Shown in pieces: positions 34,442 through 45,240 of a DNA stretch of 64,000 nt. A program made the position numbers and the translations under genes. The stretch's first letter is position 1. Each line of letters starts with the position of its first letter. The notes beneath the pieces are model-generated. The model ran no database searches. It was not told the origin of the DNA and saw only the letters and a program-made list of their open reading frames with translations. This DNA is from Acanthosepion esculentum (lineage: Eukaryota > Mollusca > Cephalopoda > Sepiida > Sepiidae): NCBI GenBank assembly GCA_964036315.1, contig OZ038478.1, forward strand, positions 140,724,656 through 140,788,655. Reading direction: 5' to 3'.

Positions 34442-35810
34442 TTATTTCTCGTTAAGGCATAGGTAGCACGGGGCATATAGGGAGTTAGATGTCCGGGCGT
34501 TTCTAATTAATTCCCATTTAAACTTAGGTGTTTTATTTTTTTCTTTTAGACTCCAAAAGTATTTGGATAATGAAATAATATATTTATAGTTACTATTATT
34601 AAAAGATTGCATATGACCCCGCCAGCGTTCCTTGAATGGTCTCATGGTGCAACCTATGTAGAATTTCTTTATATTTGGATTTTCTAGTGTTGATATTGTA
34701 CTGAGTAAACTACAGAGCTAGTTAAACAATTATTTTTAGTGGACAATTATTGGGATTCCTACAGTTACATGATTTATTATTTGTGTCATTTTGCTTAATG
34801 TTGCATTTCGCAACCTTGTGGGTTGTCAGGCTCTCCGAATCCGTATACTTGCTGAATATACTATTGTTATGTTTTTTAATTATTTTCTCTAGGTTATCTG
34901 CACAACTATAGCTTAACTTAAGAGTATTGGAGTTAAATATTTTACTAAGTGAGTTGGTTTCAGATTTGGGGAAATGTTTTTTAATGAGGTTTAGAAACAG
35001 GTGCCCCAATTTAGTTTTAACCATAATGTTAAAAGGGGGAGTATACCATATGATTTTTCTAGATCTCTTTCTACCATTATTGTTGCTATATATAGGGCTT
35101 TTATATTGAATATTAATATTTTTGTATCCACTATTTTTAAGTGCAGAATTGTAAAGGTCTCTATGTTTATTAAAAATATCTCTGTTTGAAGAGTTATTAC
35201 TGATTCTACATTCAATAGAATAGGGTATGTGTTTGATGATTGCAGGGGGGTGATTAGAATTTGGATGTACGTATATTGGATTGGAATTAATTTTTACATA
35301 TGGTTGGTATGTGTTGCTGGTGAGGTCTAGGGTAACGTCTAGGAAGTATACTTGTTTAAAATTAGTGGTAACTATTACTCTGAGACCTAGATCCTTAAAT
35401 ACCTTATGTATCATTTTTCTAATACGATCTACTTTAATTTTAGTGGAATTCTTAACTACTAATAATCCATCGTCCCTATATAATCCTACGCTATCAGAAT
35501 CTAGGCAATCAAAAGCACTTAAATTATACAAAAGAAATAATCCAACAAGGTCAGAAGCTTCTGCAGAATCCAGAGAACCCATTGAAATGTCAAACTTTTC
35601 GTTACAGGACGTTTTTGTCCACTGTTCATCCTTGTAGATTAGAACAGAATTTCGGCACTCCATAATAGTATTCACTTCGCTTTCAGAAATGTTGGGGTAT
35701 TCCCGAGCGAAATCCAGGACCAAAGTGAACAGATTTTTGGATATAGATGGATAATAGTCTGTAATATCAAACTGTATGAAGGTACATTTGTCCTTATATC
35801 CGATGTGCAT
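34442..35810 (-). pseudogene. Penelope-like element: RT plus broken GIY-YIG
   Basis: Minus frame 35810 to 34722 (362 codons) is a Penelope-like RT: motif A FIQFDITDYYPSIS at residues 12-25, a Gly-Ser-rich DISMGSLDSAEASDL around 74-88, and the catalytic GLYRDDGLLVV around 107-117. The Cys-rich linker CNCRNPNNCPLK is at its end. Beyond a stop and frameshift the GIY-YIG endonuclease part continues at 34,705-34,442 (FYIGC, then MRPFKERWRGHMQSFNN, KFKWELIRNA, CYLCLNEK). Such elements prime at a nick made by this nuclease. The 5-prime part is missing: the frame begins at a TG microsatellite. Confidence 0.85.
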
Positions 35811-36382
35811 ATATATGTGTGTGTGTTTGTGATTTCTTTATGCGCGATACCACTTAGTTTTCTTTACGGTTTTCTATATCTTAGTACATAGTTTCACGCT
35901 TCACACTCTCCTTTCCCTACTGCGTTGCCGGTTTCACCTGAGAAGATACTAATCTCTGAGCCGAGATATTAAAAAAAACATAGCAGTCGTACATACGAAC
36001 ATGCGAAATAATAACATACATAATAAATATGTGACGGCTCATGTTGACAATAATATTGAAGATAAATGAGATGTTCATTAGAGTACAAGTCAATTTTACC
36101 AAATATATTTTGATGCACTGAATGAAAGCCAAAACAACTAGCGAACGAATGTTGTTTAAATGGCGATTTCATTTTTTTTTAAATGTTTCGCTGACAATAT
36201 AAAGAAACTGATGCGCAGTCTGTCAATTGATGTTTTTCAATAAAACAATTGACAACATGTATTTGTTTAATCATGTCATCCCAAGCTATGCGACAATGCC
36301 TCGAAGAAGCAAACGGGCTATTAGCAGTAGAAAAGAATGTGTGACTTTAATTATAAGGGCAATAAAAGAACAAGTTTAAAGA
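35811..36382. other. No recognisable gene
   Basis: Starts with a short TG microsatellite at the truncated Penelope-like element and continues as ordinary AT-rich sequence. I see no coding or RNA signal. Confidence 0.5.
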
Positions 36383-36600
36383 CTACATAAGATGGTGAAT
36401 GATGTTGCATTTAAAGTTTTGAAGATTGTAGGTGACAGGGCAACTAGAAAACGTATGAGAAATGCAAGAGAAGAAACTATTTGAATAGAACTTACGGTTA
36501 CATCTAGCTATCAAGAGTAAAACTATGAGACCTAGTAGTACGTTTAAAATTACGCATTCTGGGTACCCAAAAGGAGAGCTCATTAGAACCATTGCAATCG
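36383..36600 (-). pseudogene. Jockey-like LINE 3-prime end, copy 2
   Basis: Minus text IARCNRKFYSNSFFSCISH, then SSCPVTYNLQNFKCNI, the same terminal ORF2 block as at 31,140 but shorter. The shared DNA includes GAACTTACGGTTACATCTAG. Confidence 0.55.
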
Positions 36601-37204
36601 AAATAGAGAAAACAGAGGTGAAACGACGTCATGGCTATGTGAATGTAACTGATGACTTGATGCCAGGTCAGATTGGTAAAAAAGAAAAGACGAACAAATT
36701 GTTAGGTCGACTCTTTAGAACTAGAATACAGACAAAATAATTAGTTTCGAATACCCTTAACAGTGAGTGCAATACTTGAGTGAGGTAATAAACACGGACA
36801 GCGAATCGTAGGAAAAACAACTGAACAATTGACCAAGACTAGGTATCGCTGAACATGAACGGCTTAATGATAAATATCTATCCGCATAGATTATGTCAGA
36901 TATTCAGTTTGAATTTTACTGATTCCAGAAACACGTGAAGAAGGCTGCATATCACAACGATCGAAAACTGTTATCTCAATGGAGATAATTAAGTTAATCT
37001 GACTGTAAATTATGATAATAATTTCAGGGAAATTTGGAAGTCATCCAATTGTAATAAAATATATTTGATTTCTAAAAGTTATATGTCATGAGTGATACAC
37101 GCTTAGGCGATCATGTATCGAAAGATACATGACTGACGAGGCAGATTTTTTTCCTGCAGTATGTTGCTATTTCTTGCTGCGGTAGACCAGTTGCGAACCA
37201 AAGC
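36601..37204. other. No recognisable gene
   Basis: One 71-codon frame at 36,525-36,740 has no known relatives that I recognise. Otherwise plain AT-rich sequence. Confidence 0.45.
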
Positions 37205-37286
37205 TATAAAACTTGGTCTGTCCTGCTTTTTACCCATAGCTGAGGGAGGAGAAGAGGATTCATATCCTTCGCAAGGGTATTAGCAC
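37205..37286 (+). promoter_or_regulatory. Possible TATA promoter and first non-coding exon
   Basis: TATAAA at 37205-37210 is followed about 75 bases later by a consensus splice donor GTAAGTG at 37287. A pyrimidine-rich acceptor (TTTTCTTATAG) ends at 37657 and a further donor (AAAAGGTAATT) lies near 37736. Together they would give a 5-prime exon of about 50 bases and a second of about 78 bases, before the protein-coding exon at 44,783. These are short motifs that occur by chance, so this is only a suggestion. Confidence 0.25.
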
Positions 37287-37739
37287 GTAAGTGAATGCAA
37301 TTGTGATTTCTGCAAACATATGCTATTTTTCTATTTAAAACACTGATTCAAATTTCATAAAATCATTCATTGTTTAAAAGTAGCAGCTTATATACCAAAT
37401 TATACCAAATTGAATATACTTTATTAATAATGTTATTAAATTCAAGTTCCTTTGCGCAGGAGGGAGAGAACAAATTTTTGTATGATCAAAATTTTCTTTT
37501 CAAAATGTTGATTTTTGAAAGTAGTTATTTCATGATGATTATGCATATGGTTCAGTAATTAAATTGCCAAGACTGGAAATGTTTTGAAAATGAATCGTAT
37601 ACGTTAGAAAGTTTGACGTCTCCAAACTTATAATTTTACTCTTTTGTTTTCTTATAGGTCAACTGAAGAAGAAAAATAACTGCTCTTCAGGATTTCATCT
37701 TGACTGAAAATACATCGTATAATTTTTAAATTAAAAGGT

Positions 37740-39800
37740 AATTTGTAACTAGAATTTTATTTTAATAATACCATACGTACGGACATAATTCAATCTCAAC
37801 AGCAGCATGGCGCATTATTCATGAGTAATGTTTAGCGACTATTTCATAGATACGGCGTACTGAACATTTCAGATGAATTTAAAAAGAAAATAAGATTAAA
37901 AAACATGATATTTTGTGACATAAGCAACTTACTTCCCAAAAATTTTAATGATGTTCGATAGATTTCGTTTTGATTTTGATTCAACTCGTTTAATGTCTGG
38001 ACTCTGGCAAAACATTCACTACAAAATTCTTATGGTCCATAATGCATTTCTTGAACAAATCTGATAGATGTTCTTATTAATAAACAATCAACATTCTCAG
38101 TAGCCATATTCTAAGTAAAAAATGAAGGGGGATATATGAGTTTGGCAAAAAGAATGTGGAATAATTTCCTTCGATAGGTTTTATTTTTCAGATTCCTTGT
38201 GTTGGGTATATGTCGTAAAAATAACGCATATTTTTACAGACCAAGGGAAATTCATATTTTACTTCCTTTTGTTACCATTTTCAATTTTCTTGCAAACGGT
38301 CATAAATTAATCTAGACAAACTCAACGAAACCTTGCTTGCCATTTAATATACAGAAAAAAGTATTGTCTTCCACTCACCCTATTCTTGCGTGTGTGTGCG
38401 TGTGTGTGTATGTGTGCATGCATATGAAAAGATGGCGCTAAGCAAACGACACATAAGAAGGTAATACATTATTTCGCCTGCCCGGTTTTTTGTCCGACTT
38501 TTGTTTATAGCATGTTTATTCTTTCGTCTTTTATTTTGTTGAGGGCTCGCTCACCTGATGGATTCCTAAGAAAACACTTCAGTTTGGCAACATCAGAAAT
38601 CTTTAATGTTCTGCTTTTTTGCATCACAAAATTAGAGCCTATGTAGGTGTGTAGCCTCAGACGTACTCACGCACGTGTGAGATAGGAAGTAAAAAGAGAG
38701 GGATTAGTTTAGCCTTTGTTGTAGCTTCTTTATACTCATTCTTCTCTTTTGTTATAATTTGCTTTTGTGCTTTTTGTTCGCTTGTTTTTCTCAGATATTG
38801 AAGCAGTTCTTTTACTTTTTTTTATTTTGTCTCTTCTGAATGTCTTTTCTAAGTTCGTTTTAGGGTTTCTTCATCTATTTCTGTTTTAATCGCTTTCATT
38901 AGCAGTAAAGAATATCCCGCATTTTCCGCTTCTCTTTTTTTATCTTTGTTTCCAAATTCAACCTTTCATTTTCTGCTTCTTCAGTTTGATTAGTTATACC
39001 CACTTTCTTTCATTTTCTTTCTCTTTTCATTCCACGCTATGTTTTCTTTTTGCCATTTAAGTGCCTTCGTTTCCTTTTCTAGAAGTTTCTGACTTTCGGC
39101 CTTCATTTCTCAAACTACACGAAAATATGATCAGCGTAAATAGGATTAATAAATTTAGTGGACGTGCTGATAATGCAATTGGCATAACAAATTGAATCGG
39201 TTCGTGTCGTCCGTATTCCGGTCTAGATTGATCCATTTGCTTTTGCAATAGTACCATTGAATCGCTCTCCCTCGTAACCCGGCTATGACTAGTCAAAGAG
39301 AAGAACAACTTAATTACAAACATGGTGTCACAAGAAGGTATGACAATTCACAGAAAATCAATATAGGAATCTGTAGATAGTTAAATACTCATACATCTTG
39401 AAGGGTGAAAGTATTTTGTTTTAAAAATTCTTCCTACTTTCATTATTTCTATTTAATCTGTCAATATAAATAAACCTTACACTTTTATTTTTATAACTAA
39501 TATTACTCTTATTAGTTGTAATAATGGAAAGGTGAATGAAAGTCTCCTGTCGAAAAAATCAGTTTTAACTTTGTGTTCTCTTTATAGATCTCCAAAGAGT
39601 TTCAGGAACATTTGCAGATACCATTATAGATCAATCCGAAGCAAGCGTTGTGAGGACATAAATGTAAATAGAGAAGCAGAATTGCGAAAACTGACAATAT
39701 TTGAGCCATAACGCAAATAGAATATTATCGTAACATAGAAATAAATCTCTCTAGGTAAAGTTTGATGTAGAGAACATCCGATAAACACTCATTCTAAAAA
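37740..39800. other. No clear gene; charged minus-strand frame
   Basis: Mostly AT-rich. On the minus strand between about 39,330 and 38,690 broken frames are rich in Lys and Glu (for example KKEKRKMRDIL and EQKAQKQIITKEKNEYKEA), as in a decayed coiled coil. A short TG tract lies at 38,388-38,415. I cannot name a family. Confidence 0.4.
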
Positions 39801-39839
39801 TATAAGTGGACAAGTTACAAAAAGTCAGAGCGAAAATCT

Positions 39840-42080
39840 TAAGAAAGAATTAAGAATAACTTTTCCTGACATTCTGTCTAATGAACTGGGTCGGTGTTCA
39901 AAATTCAAGACGAGTTTTCAAATAAAAAAATGTCCAATGCCAGTATTTTAACCGAAACTAGGCGTACCATTCGCATCATTCGAATAAGTAAATGGAGAGT
40001 TGGATAGACTAGGGAGGATTGGTGTATTCAAGAAAATAAACCATTCCAAATGGGCTGAACCAGCGGTGTACGTATAGACAAAATATGACAAAATTCCTGT
40101 TCGCGCAGATATCTTGACTGCATTAAACAGTTGTCACAATTATCCATTACCAAGTTCAGAAGAAAGCAGTGGAAAAATATTTTCAAATCTGGATCTCTCT
40201 GAAACATATTTACTAATTCAGATCGAAAATCACCGTTCTCAATTAACGATGCTAAATACTCACAGAGGTTTATATGTTTAATCGACTTCATTTTGGTATA
40301 AATGTGGCATTAGATATTTTTCAACAAGCCATAGATACTATGCTGGCGGATTGTGATTTCGCAGTGTTGTGTCTGGACGATAATTTGATAAAGAATATGT
40401 CGAATGGAGAACATTTGGGGCATGTCAAGACAATTATGCAAAAAGTAAGAGTATACGAATTCAAGCTTACTGTTGAAAAATGTGAATTGTTCTTGTCAAA
40501 AATAAAATACCTAGAACAAATTATTGCTAAAAATGGTAGGAAACCAGATCCATCGAGGGCAAATGCAATTAGAAATATACCTACACCAACAAACGTAACA
40601 AGCTGTTTTAGGACTGGCTAATTATTATCGAATTTATGTACCTAATTTACATAATTTGACAACTCCACTTAGCAATCTACAGAAAAAAACGAGTAAAGTG
40701 GAATTGGGATCATAGATGTCAAAAGTTTTTTGATGCGATGAAAAAAAGAAGTCTTACGTCTGATTTATCGCTAGTGCACTGTGATTCAATATAACACGGC
40801 ACACCCGGCTCAATCAGGGGTCCTTCCCACGCTTGTCAGTGCTGCCGATATCGTTGTTGTTAATTTTCAAAATCACCGATTTAAAATCTATATTTTACAT
40901 TTTGGCTTTACAAATTCACAATTCCATTTGCCCATCAGTTTATCAAAAGAATAAATCTGTTTTTTCCTTGCTTCATATCTCAATTCATGTTTTCACTTTA
41001 ATGTTTTTAACATTTTCATCTCTTACAATTCTCCAGATCCTATACGGGGATTTCACATGAACCATTTTAATCTTAATTTCATACTACCATTGTCACAATA
41101 GTATCACAACAAAATCAAAAATTATAGTTGCGTTAGATTCTAGTGATTAAGGTGTTGGAGCGTTGATTTTCACAAATTCGACGATGGTAAAATGAAAGCT
41201 TTCGCTCATGCTTCACGCTCACTTCTACCGGCAGAGATAAATTACAGCCAGACAAAGAAAAAAGATATCGTAATCATATTCGCTGTGAAAAAATTCCATA
41301 AATTTATTCATGGAAGAAATTTTCCGTTACAAACAGACCATAAAACGTTATTAGCCATATATTTTTCAAATAAAGGTATGCATATTCATACAACTAACTG
41401 ATTATAGCACTGGGGTACAATCCTATTAAATTATAATTTTACGATGGAGTGCCAACCGTCTAAAATTTAGGATATGCGGATGGGTTATCTAGGTTAATAT
41501 CTAAAAATGTAGAACCATTGAATGACACAATCATAGCAGCGCTAAAAAGCGAGATGGAAATTAAAAACATTCGGTACAACGTAGTACGGGAATGAACTTT
41601 TACACTTTTTTCATTTACTTTTACATTTCTTGCATGAACTGTTTGCGAGATATGGCATAAGAGATACCATATTATCGGATAATGGAACACAATTCACTGG
41701 AAAAGAATTTTAAAAGTCTTTTGCGAGTTTTTTCTCTATATTACGACTCCACTGTATCACCCAAGACCTAACGGACAAGCGGACGTTTTGTGGGAACATT
41801 CAAAGAGCGTCGAAAAAAGCAAGTCTGGACGACAAGTTAAATGAGGAGGCACTTCAAAGTTTTTTGAGTGTGTACCGATTAACATCTAACTACAATGTCT
41901 AATATTTGCCAGAACGGCAAATTTGATGTTCGATAAGTTATTGCCAAGTCGAAAATCACGAACAATTAATAAAAGCGACACAATTATTTCAAGGTCGGTG
42001 ATAAAGTATTCTTTAGAGGATGCAAGTATAGGATTGAAACATGGGAAGATGGCATAATAGCAGAGCTAGAAGAGGAAGAA
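39840..42080 (+). pseudogene. Ty3/gypsy relic: RT, RNase H, integrase core
   Basis: A third gypsy lineage, of the type often annotated K02A2.6-like. RT text from about 39,900: PFASFE, RLGRIGVFKKINHSKWAEP, FSNLDLSETYLLIQIE, then 40,274-40,621 open with FNRLHFGINVALDIFQQAID, CLDDNLI (catalytic LDD), KYLEQIIAKNGRKPDP. RNase H at 41,115-41,395: VALDSSD, KAFAHASRSLLPAEINYSQT, FHKFIHGRNFPLQTDHKTLL. Integrase at 41,640-42,060: LSDNGTQFTGKEF with the second Asp, then ERFVGTFK-like and MFDKLLPSRKSRTINKSD text. Here integrase follows RNase H, the ordinary gypsy order. Many stops; no LTRs found. Confidence 0.78.
40780..41105. other. Foreign insert between RT and RNase H
   Basis: About 320 bp interrupt the expected RT-to-RNase H text, starting near TATAACACGGCACACCC and ending before KIIVALDSSD. 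It contains a 75-codon hydrophobic frame (40,833-41,060) without known similarity. No terminal repeats were found. Confidence 0.4.
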
Positions 42081-42119
42081 GTGTTTTAAACAATTCACCA
42101 CAAGCAAGGCGGGAATGCG

Positions 42120-42385
42120 ACTAGCACGGAAGGAGTTATAGAAGATTGAGAACACAATAGGACATCTCGCATCACTGACAACACTAACCTGGCCGTTGGT
42201 CTCGAAAAGGACCTCCAAACTGTCGTTGACTGGGGCAAAAAATGGCTGGTTAAATTTAATGCCTCAAAACTGCTCTCTTTTACCAACCACCGTGGAGCCT
42301 CCCTGCCTCCTATTAGATTTTCTGATGTTCAACTCCACGAGAGCGCCTCTCTGCGGCTGTTAGGTCACACTGCCCGCTGACCTGA
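42120..42385 (+). pseudogene. Jockey-like LINE RT fragment
   Basis: Reads SRITDNTNLAVGLEKDLQTV, VDWGKKWLVKFNASK, LLSFTNHRGASLPPI and LHESASLRLLG. This is the stretch after the catalytic palm in Jockey-type RT, where the family reads DWG-KWLV-FNASKT and SLRLLGLTF. About 85 codons survive in one frame. A neighbouring part of the same domain is found at 46,357, so several scraps of one family lie here. Confidence 0.65.
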
Positions 42386-42659
42386 GAGAAAAATATTAAC
42401 AAAAGCTATCATTCTACAAATATATATTATAAATAAAGTTATGAAGTAGTTCTTCTTTTTCTAACCTTGTAGATGATGTGTTCACATTAACGCATATTTC
42501 ATTGTGTAATAGAATTCTATTCCTTAGTAATCTTGTCTTCTGCTTTTATTACAATGTATTTCTTTATTTCTTTTTCAGAAAAATAACATAACTATTCAGG
42601 TAGGTAATTTCCCACAACTTTATTTTCTCAGTTTATTTTTTCATATATGCAAGTATTTG

Positions 42660-42661
<2 letters not shown>

Positions 42662-42741
<80 letters not shown>
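42662..42741. repeat. (CA)n(TA)n microsatellite
   Basis: CA run to 42,717 then TA to 42,741, abutting the left arm of the inverted repeat. Confidence 0.95.
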
Positions 42742-42798
42742 AACTCAGAGGCGACAGGCTATTTCATGCTAGACGCAATCGTCTGGCCGCGAGTGTTG
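42742..42798 (-). ncRNA. Degenerate hammerhead-like copy
   Basis: Minus-strand relative of the motif at 43,178: core reads CAGACGA instead of CTGANGA, and GAAAT in place of GAAAC, with GTC kept. Probably inactive. Confidence 0.4.
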
Positions 42799-43177
42799 GG
42801 AATTTTCTCGACAATTTATATATATGGGCTAGTGGTGCATTGTGATTAGTCCATTCTGGCGGTTATTTTGGAGGGAGTGGCTTGTTTATTCATTTATTTA
42901 TTCATTTATTTATGTATGTTAATTTATTTTACTTCCTAACATTTGTTTTCATTTTTTATTTTATATATTAAATCCCCACAAAATGCCCCAATTATTACTA
43001 CGTTAATTAAACATCGAAAATCGAAAATAATAAATAAAGACAAGTAAAATAAATCAACCCAAATAAATAATAAATAAACAGATAAATAAACAAGCCACTA
43101 ACGTCAAAATAACAGCCATAATGGACTATCCCACAATACACCACTGACCTGTATATATAAATACCCGAGAAAAAAAT

Positions 43178-43237
43178 CAACGCTTGCGGCCTGATGATGG
43201 CGTTTAGCATGAAACAGTCGGTCGCTTCTGAGTGTTG
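43178..43237 (+). ncRNA. Hammerhead ribozyme-like motif, type I layout
   Basis: In order: CAACGCTTGCGGC, core CTGATGA (43,191-43,197), TGGCGTTTAGCAT, core GAAAC (43,211-43,215), AGTCG, GTC (43,221-43,223, predicted cleavage after C), GCTTCTGAGTGTTG. The invariant CTGANGA, GAAA and NUH elements are all present. Stem I can form: CAACGCT pairs AGTGTTG and GC pairs GC next to the core, leaving an internal loop. Stem III would be minimal (AC with GT), as known for Penelope-associated and retrozyme hammerheads. Stem II is weak: its first pair would be T-T, not G-C, so activity is doubtful. Confidence 0.5.
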
Positions 43238-43249
43238 ACTTCAAAGTTC

Positions 43250-43694
43250 ACTTTTATATTTACATACGCTGATATCTGATATCGAGCACTTTATCCCATA
43301 AATATAGCACGCCTTAAAACTATAAAAGTTAATAAAAATGAAAACGCTACCACCCCTTGTCTGAATGATTGGATTTCTCTGTATCCTTGGAAACAGTCAA
43401 TTATGAATCTTTCTGTGTGGTTAAAACTCAGTAAATTTAAAAATAAGTTACACCAAAATTCGCTTGAGGATGAAATGGAACTAATGATTTTAATTTAATT
43501 GCAAAATTAAATTTTCAATTTTTAGCTTTCATTCTTGAAACATGGTTATTACTGTGTAGCGAAAAAAAGCATATTTTAAATCACTTAATTTATAATATTA
43601 ATGCTCTGTAAATTTACATTTAGCGCTATTTTGTAAAAATAAAAACAAAAAATATCAATAAGAACACCGGATTACATATCTTACTGTTCTTTCG

Positions 43695-43728
<34 letters not shown>

Positions 43729-43913
43729 GTGGGGTTGTGTGTGAGTGTGCGATAAATTATAGCATAATTTTAAGGTATGCAATATTTATGGATGAAAGTG
43801 CTCAATATTAGGGATAGAGCGTATATAAATATCAAATATAAAGAGGGGGACACTGATATCAACAGCCAGAAACGACAGTTTGTTTCATGCTAAATACAAT
43901 CGTCAGGACACAC

Positions 43914-43959
<46 letters not shown>

Positions 43960-44782
43960 AATTGATTCATTTTAATCCATTTATATTATATCGAACTTTG
44001 GTTCCAGTGGATACTCGTATTTTAAATAAATCTTCTGTGTATATTCCATGCAAATGGGGAATACATATTGCACCACTTTCGCAGCGCAAATTTCCTTTAA
44101 GATTTCTCTAGTGCGCAGACCAATAGATAAATCGAGTCGAGTTCTTTACATTCACTAACGGGCTAATTTCATTTGGAGTGGTATGAATAAAACTTCTACG
44201 CCAAGCTATGGACAGACAGTGTTCTATAGCCTTAGGTGGCAACCGATCTAAGAGAAGAAAACTTCTGAATTCAAAACGACATGTAGCCCTTGCAAATTTC
44301 ATTCTTTACAACTAAGGAAAGGACAGTATGCGCCGACACGTTGATCACGACTTCTGGGGATTCCTTTTTCTTTTCTTTTTTAATTAAAAACGCGAAGTCT
44401 CTTTTATGTTCAGGTATTCACTAAGAATAAAGTTTGAAGTAATATATATATATAAGCATATATATTTGCTCTTAGTTTAAGTTTACGTGCATTCCCATCC
44501 TGTCCAATACTGCTTCTTAGCTTTCATAATTCATTTTTGCCCAGGAAAATATGTAACTTTCTGATGATGCAATTGAAAAAATTATTTAAAATATTTTGTC
44601 AATTTTTTATTATTGAATGCATTTATGTTTCCTCAGCATATTCCTTTGATGAATAAAATTAAACCTTCCTTGATTAATATTCTCCTTCTAATCACTATTT
44701 TCACATCTGTTAAATGACGATTTATTATGTCTTCATATTTTTGTTTTTATTTTTTGTTCTTTTGTGTTTTTACAACTAATAG
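43250..44782. other. No gene; microsatellites and third hammerhead-like copy
   Basis: AT-rich intergenic sequence with (TA)n at 43,696-43,727 and (CA)n at 43,908-43,958. A 64-codon minus frame at 44,108-44,302 is unrecognised. Confidence 0.5.
43857..43908 (-). ncRNA. Third hammerhead-like copy, 5-prime truncated
   Basis: On the minus strand: CTGACGA (43,906-43,900), TTGTATTTAGCAT, GAAAC (43,886-43,882), then GTC (43,876-43,874) and GTTTCTGGCTGTTG. The core is intact, but the 5-prime half of stem I is replaced by a (TG)n microsatellite on that strand. Confidence 0.4.
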
Positions 44783-45065
44783 CACAATGTCGAGAACATT
44801 CTGGAGCTTCGAGCTGCTTTGTATTCTTGTGATGTTTTGGCAAATTGTTTCTTACGGTGGCATGGATGCCTACACGAAATATCACTGCAAGTTCCCTGAA
44901 TTCCTTAACGTGCCAGAGGGATGGAGTGTGAGCTATCCTGATGGTGACTTCAAAGCCATTATTACGCGGGGGCAATTAGATGCCCAGTTTTGTCAACATC
45001 AATGTCGAGAATACGTAAGGTACTGCCAAGAAGAGAGAGATAATGGAAAATTTCTTGTCGGACAG
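44783..45065 (+). CDS. Host-type coding exon, secreted Cys-containing protein
   Basis: Bounded by an acceptor (TTTTTACAACTAATAG, AG at 44,781-44,782) and a consensus donor GTGAGT at 45,066. ATG at 44,787 gives exactly 93 codons to the donor (phase 0). Residues 1-24 are a good signal peptide (basic start, LLCILVMFWQIV core). The mature part has four cysteines (C34, C69, C73, C80), aromatic-rich text such as PEFLNVPEGWSVSYPDGDF and a CQHQCREYVRYC cluster. Codon usage looks mixed and there is no stop, unlike the TE relics. An in-frame ATG lies upstream at 44,727, before the acceptor. I recognise no named domain. It would be secreted or the N-terminus of a membrane protein. Confidence 0.6.
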
Positions 45066-45213
45066 GTGAGTTTTCTTTTCCAAATATACTGGCATGGATT
45101 TATTTATAATAGAAATATTGAAATTGTTGGTCCAACACACTTAACAAATAAATGATTCTTAGTGCTTAGTCGGCCGGTATTATTCCAAATTGTGTTCATT
45201 TTTCTTTCATTAG

Positions 45214-45240
45214 GCTAATAATTATACAGGGCTGACGTAA
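45214..45240 (+). CDS. Possible terminal exon of the same gene
   Basis: After a 148-bp candidate intron ending TTTTTCTTTCATTAG (AG at 45,212-45,213), the phase-0 reading gives eight codons (ANNYTGLT, with an NYT glycosylation sequon) and TAA. The result would be a 101-residue secreted protein. The acceptor is strong by eye, but such a short tail cannot be verified; the true next exon may lie elsewhere. Confidence 0.25.
   Translation, partial: ANNYTGLT

Larger units (their letters stand above)
42741..43243. repeat. Inverted repeat, ~155 bp arms with hammerhead-like ends
   Basis: Left arm 42,741-42,896, right arm about 43,084-43,243 as its reverse complement with scattered mismatches (for example TTTCATGCTAGACG against CGTTTAGCATGAAA, and AGTGGCTTGTTTATT against ATAAACAAGCCACTA). 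The spacer of about 190 bp is AT-rich. The outer ends of both arms contain the hammerhead-like motif, so each arm is probably one copy of a small element in opposite orientation. Confidence 0.8.

Noticed and set aside
42585..42605. 21-base microexon (TTTTTCAG before, GTAGGT after)
   Set aside because: Splice-like flanks only; no reading-frame or conservation support, and such motifs are common in T-rich sequence.
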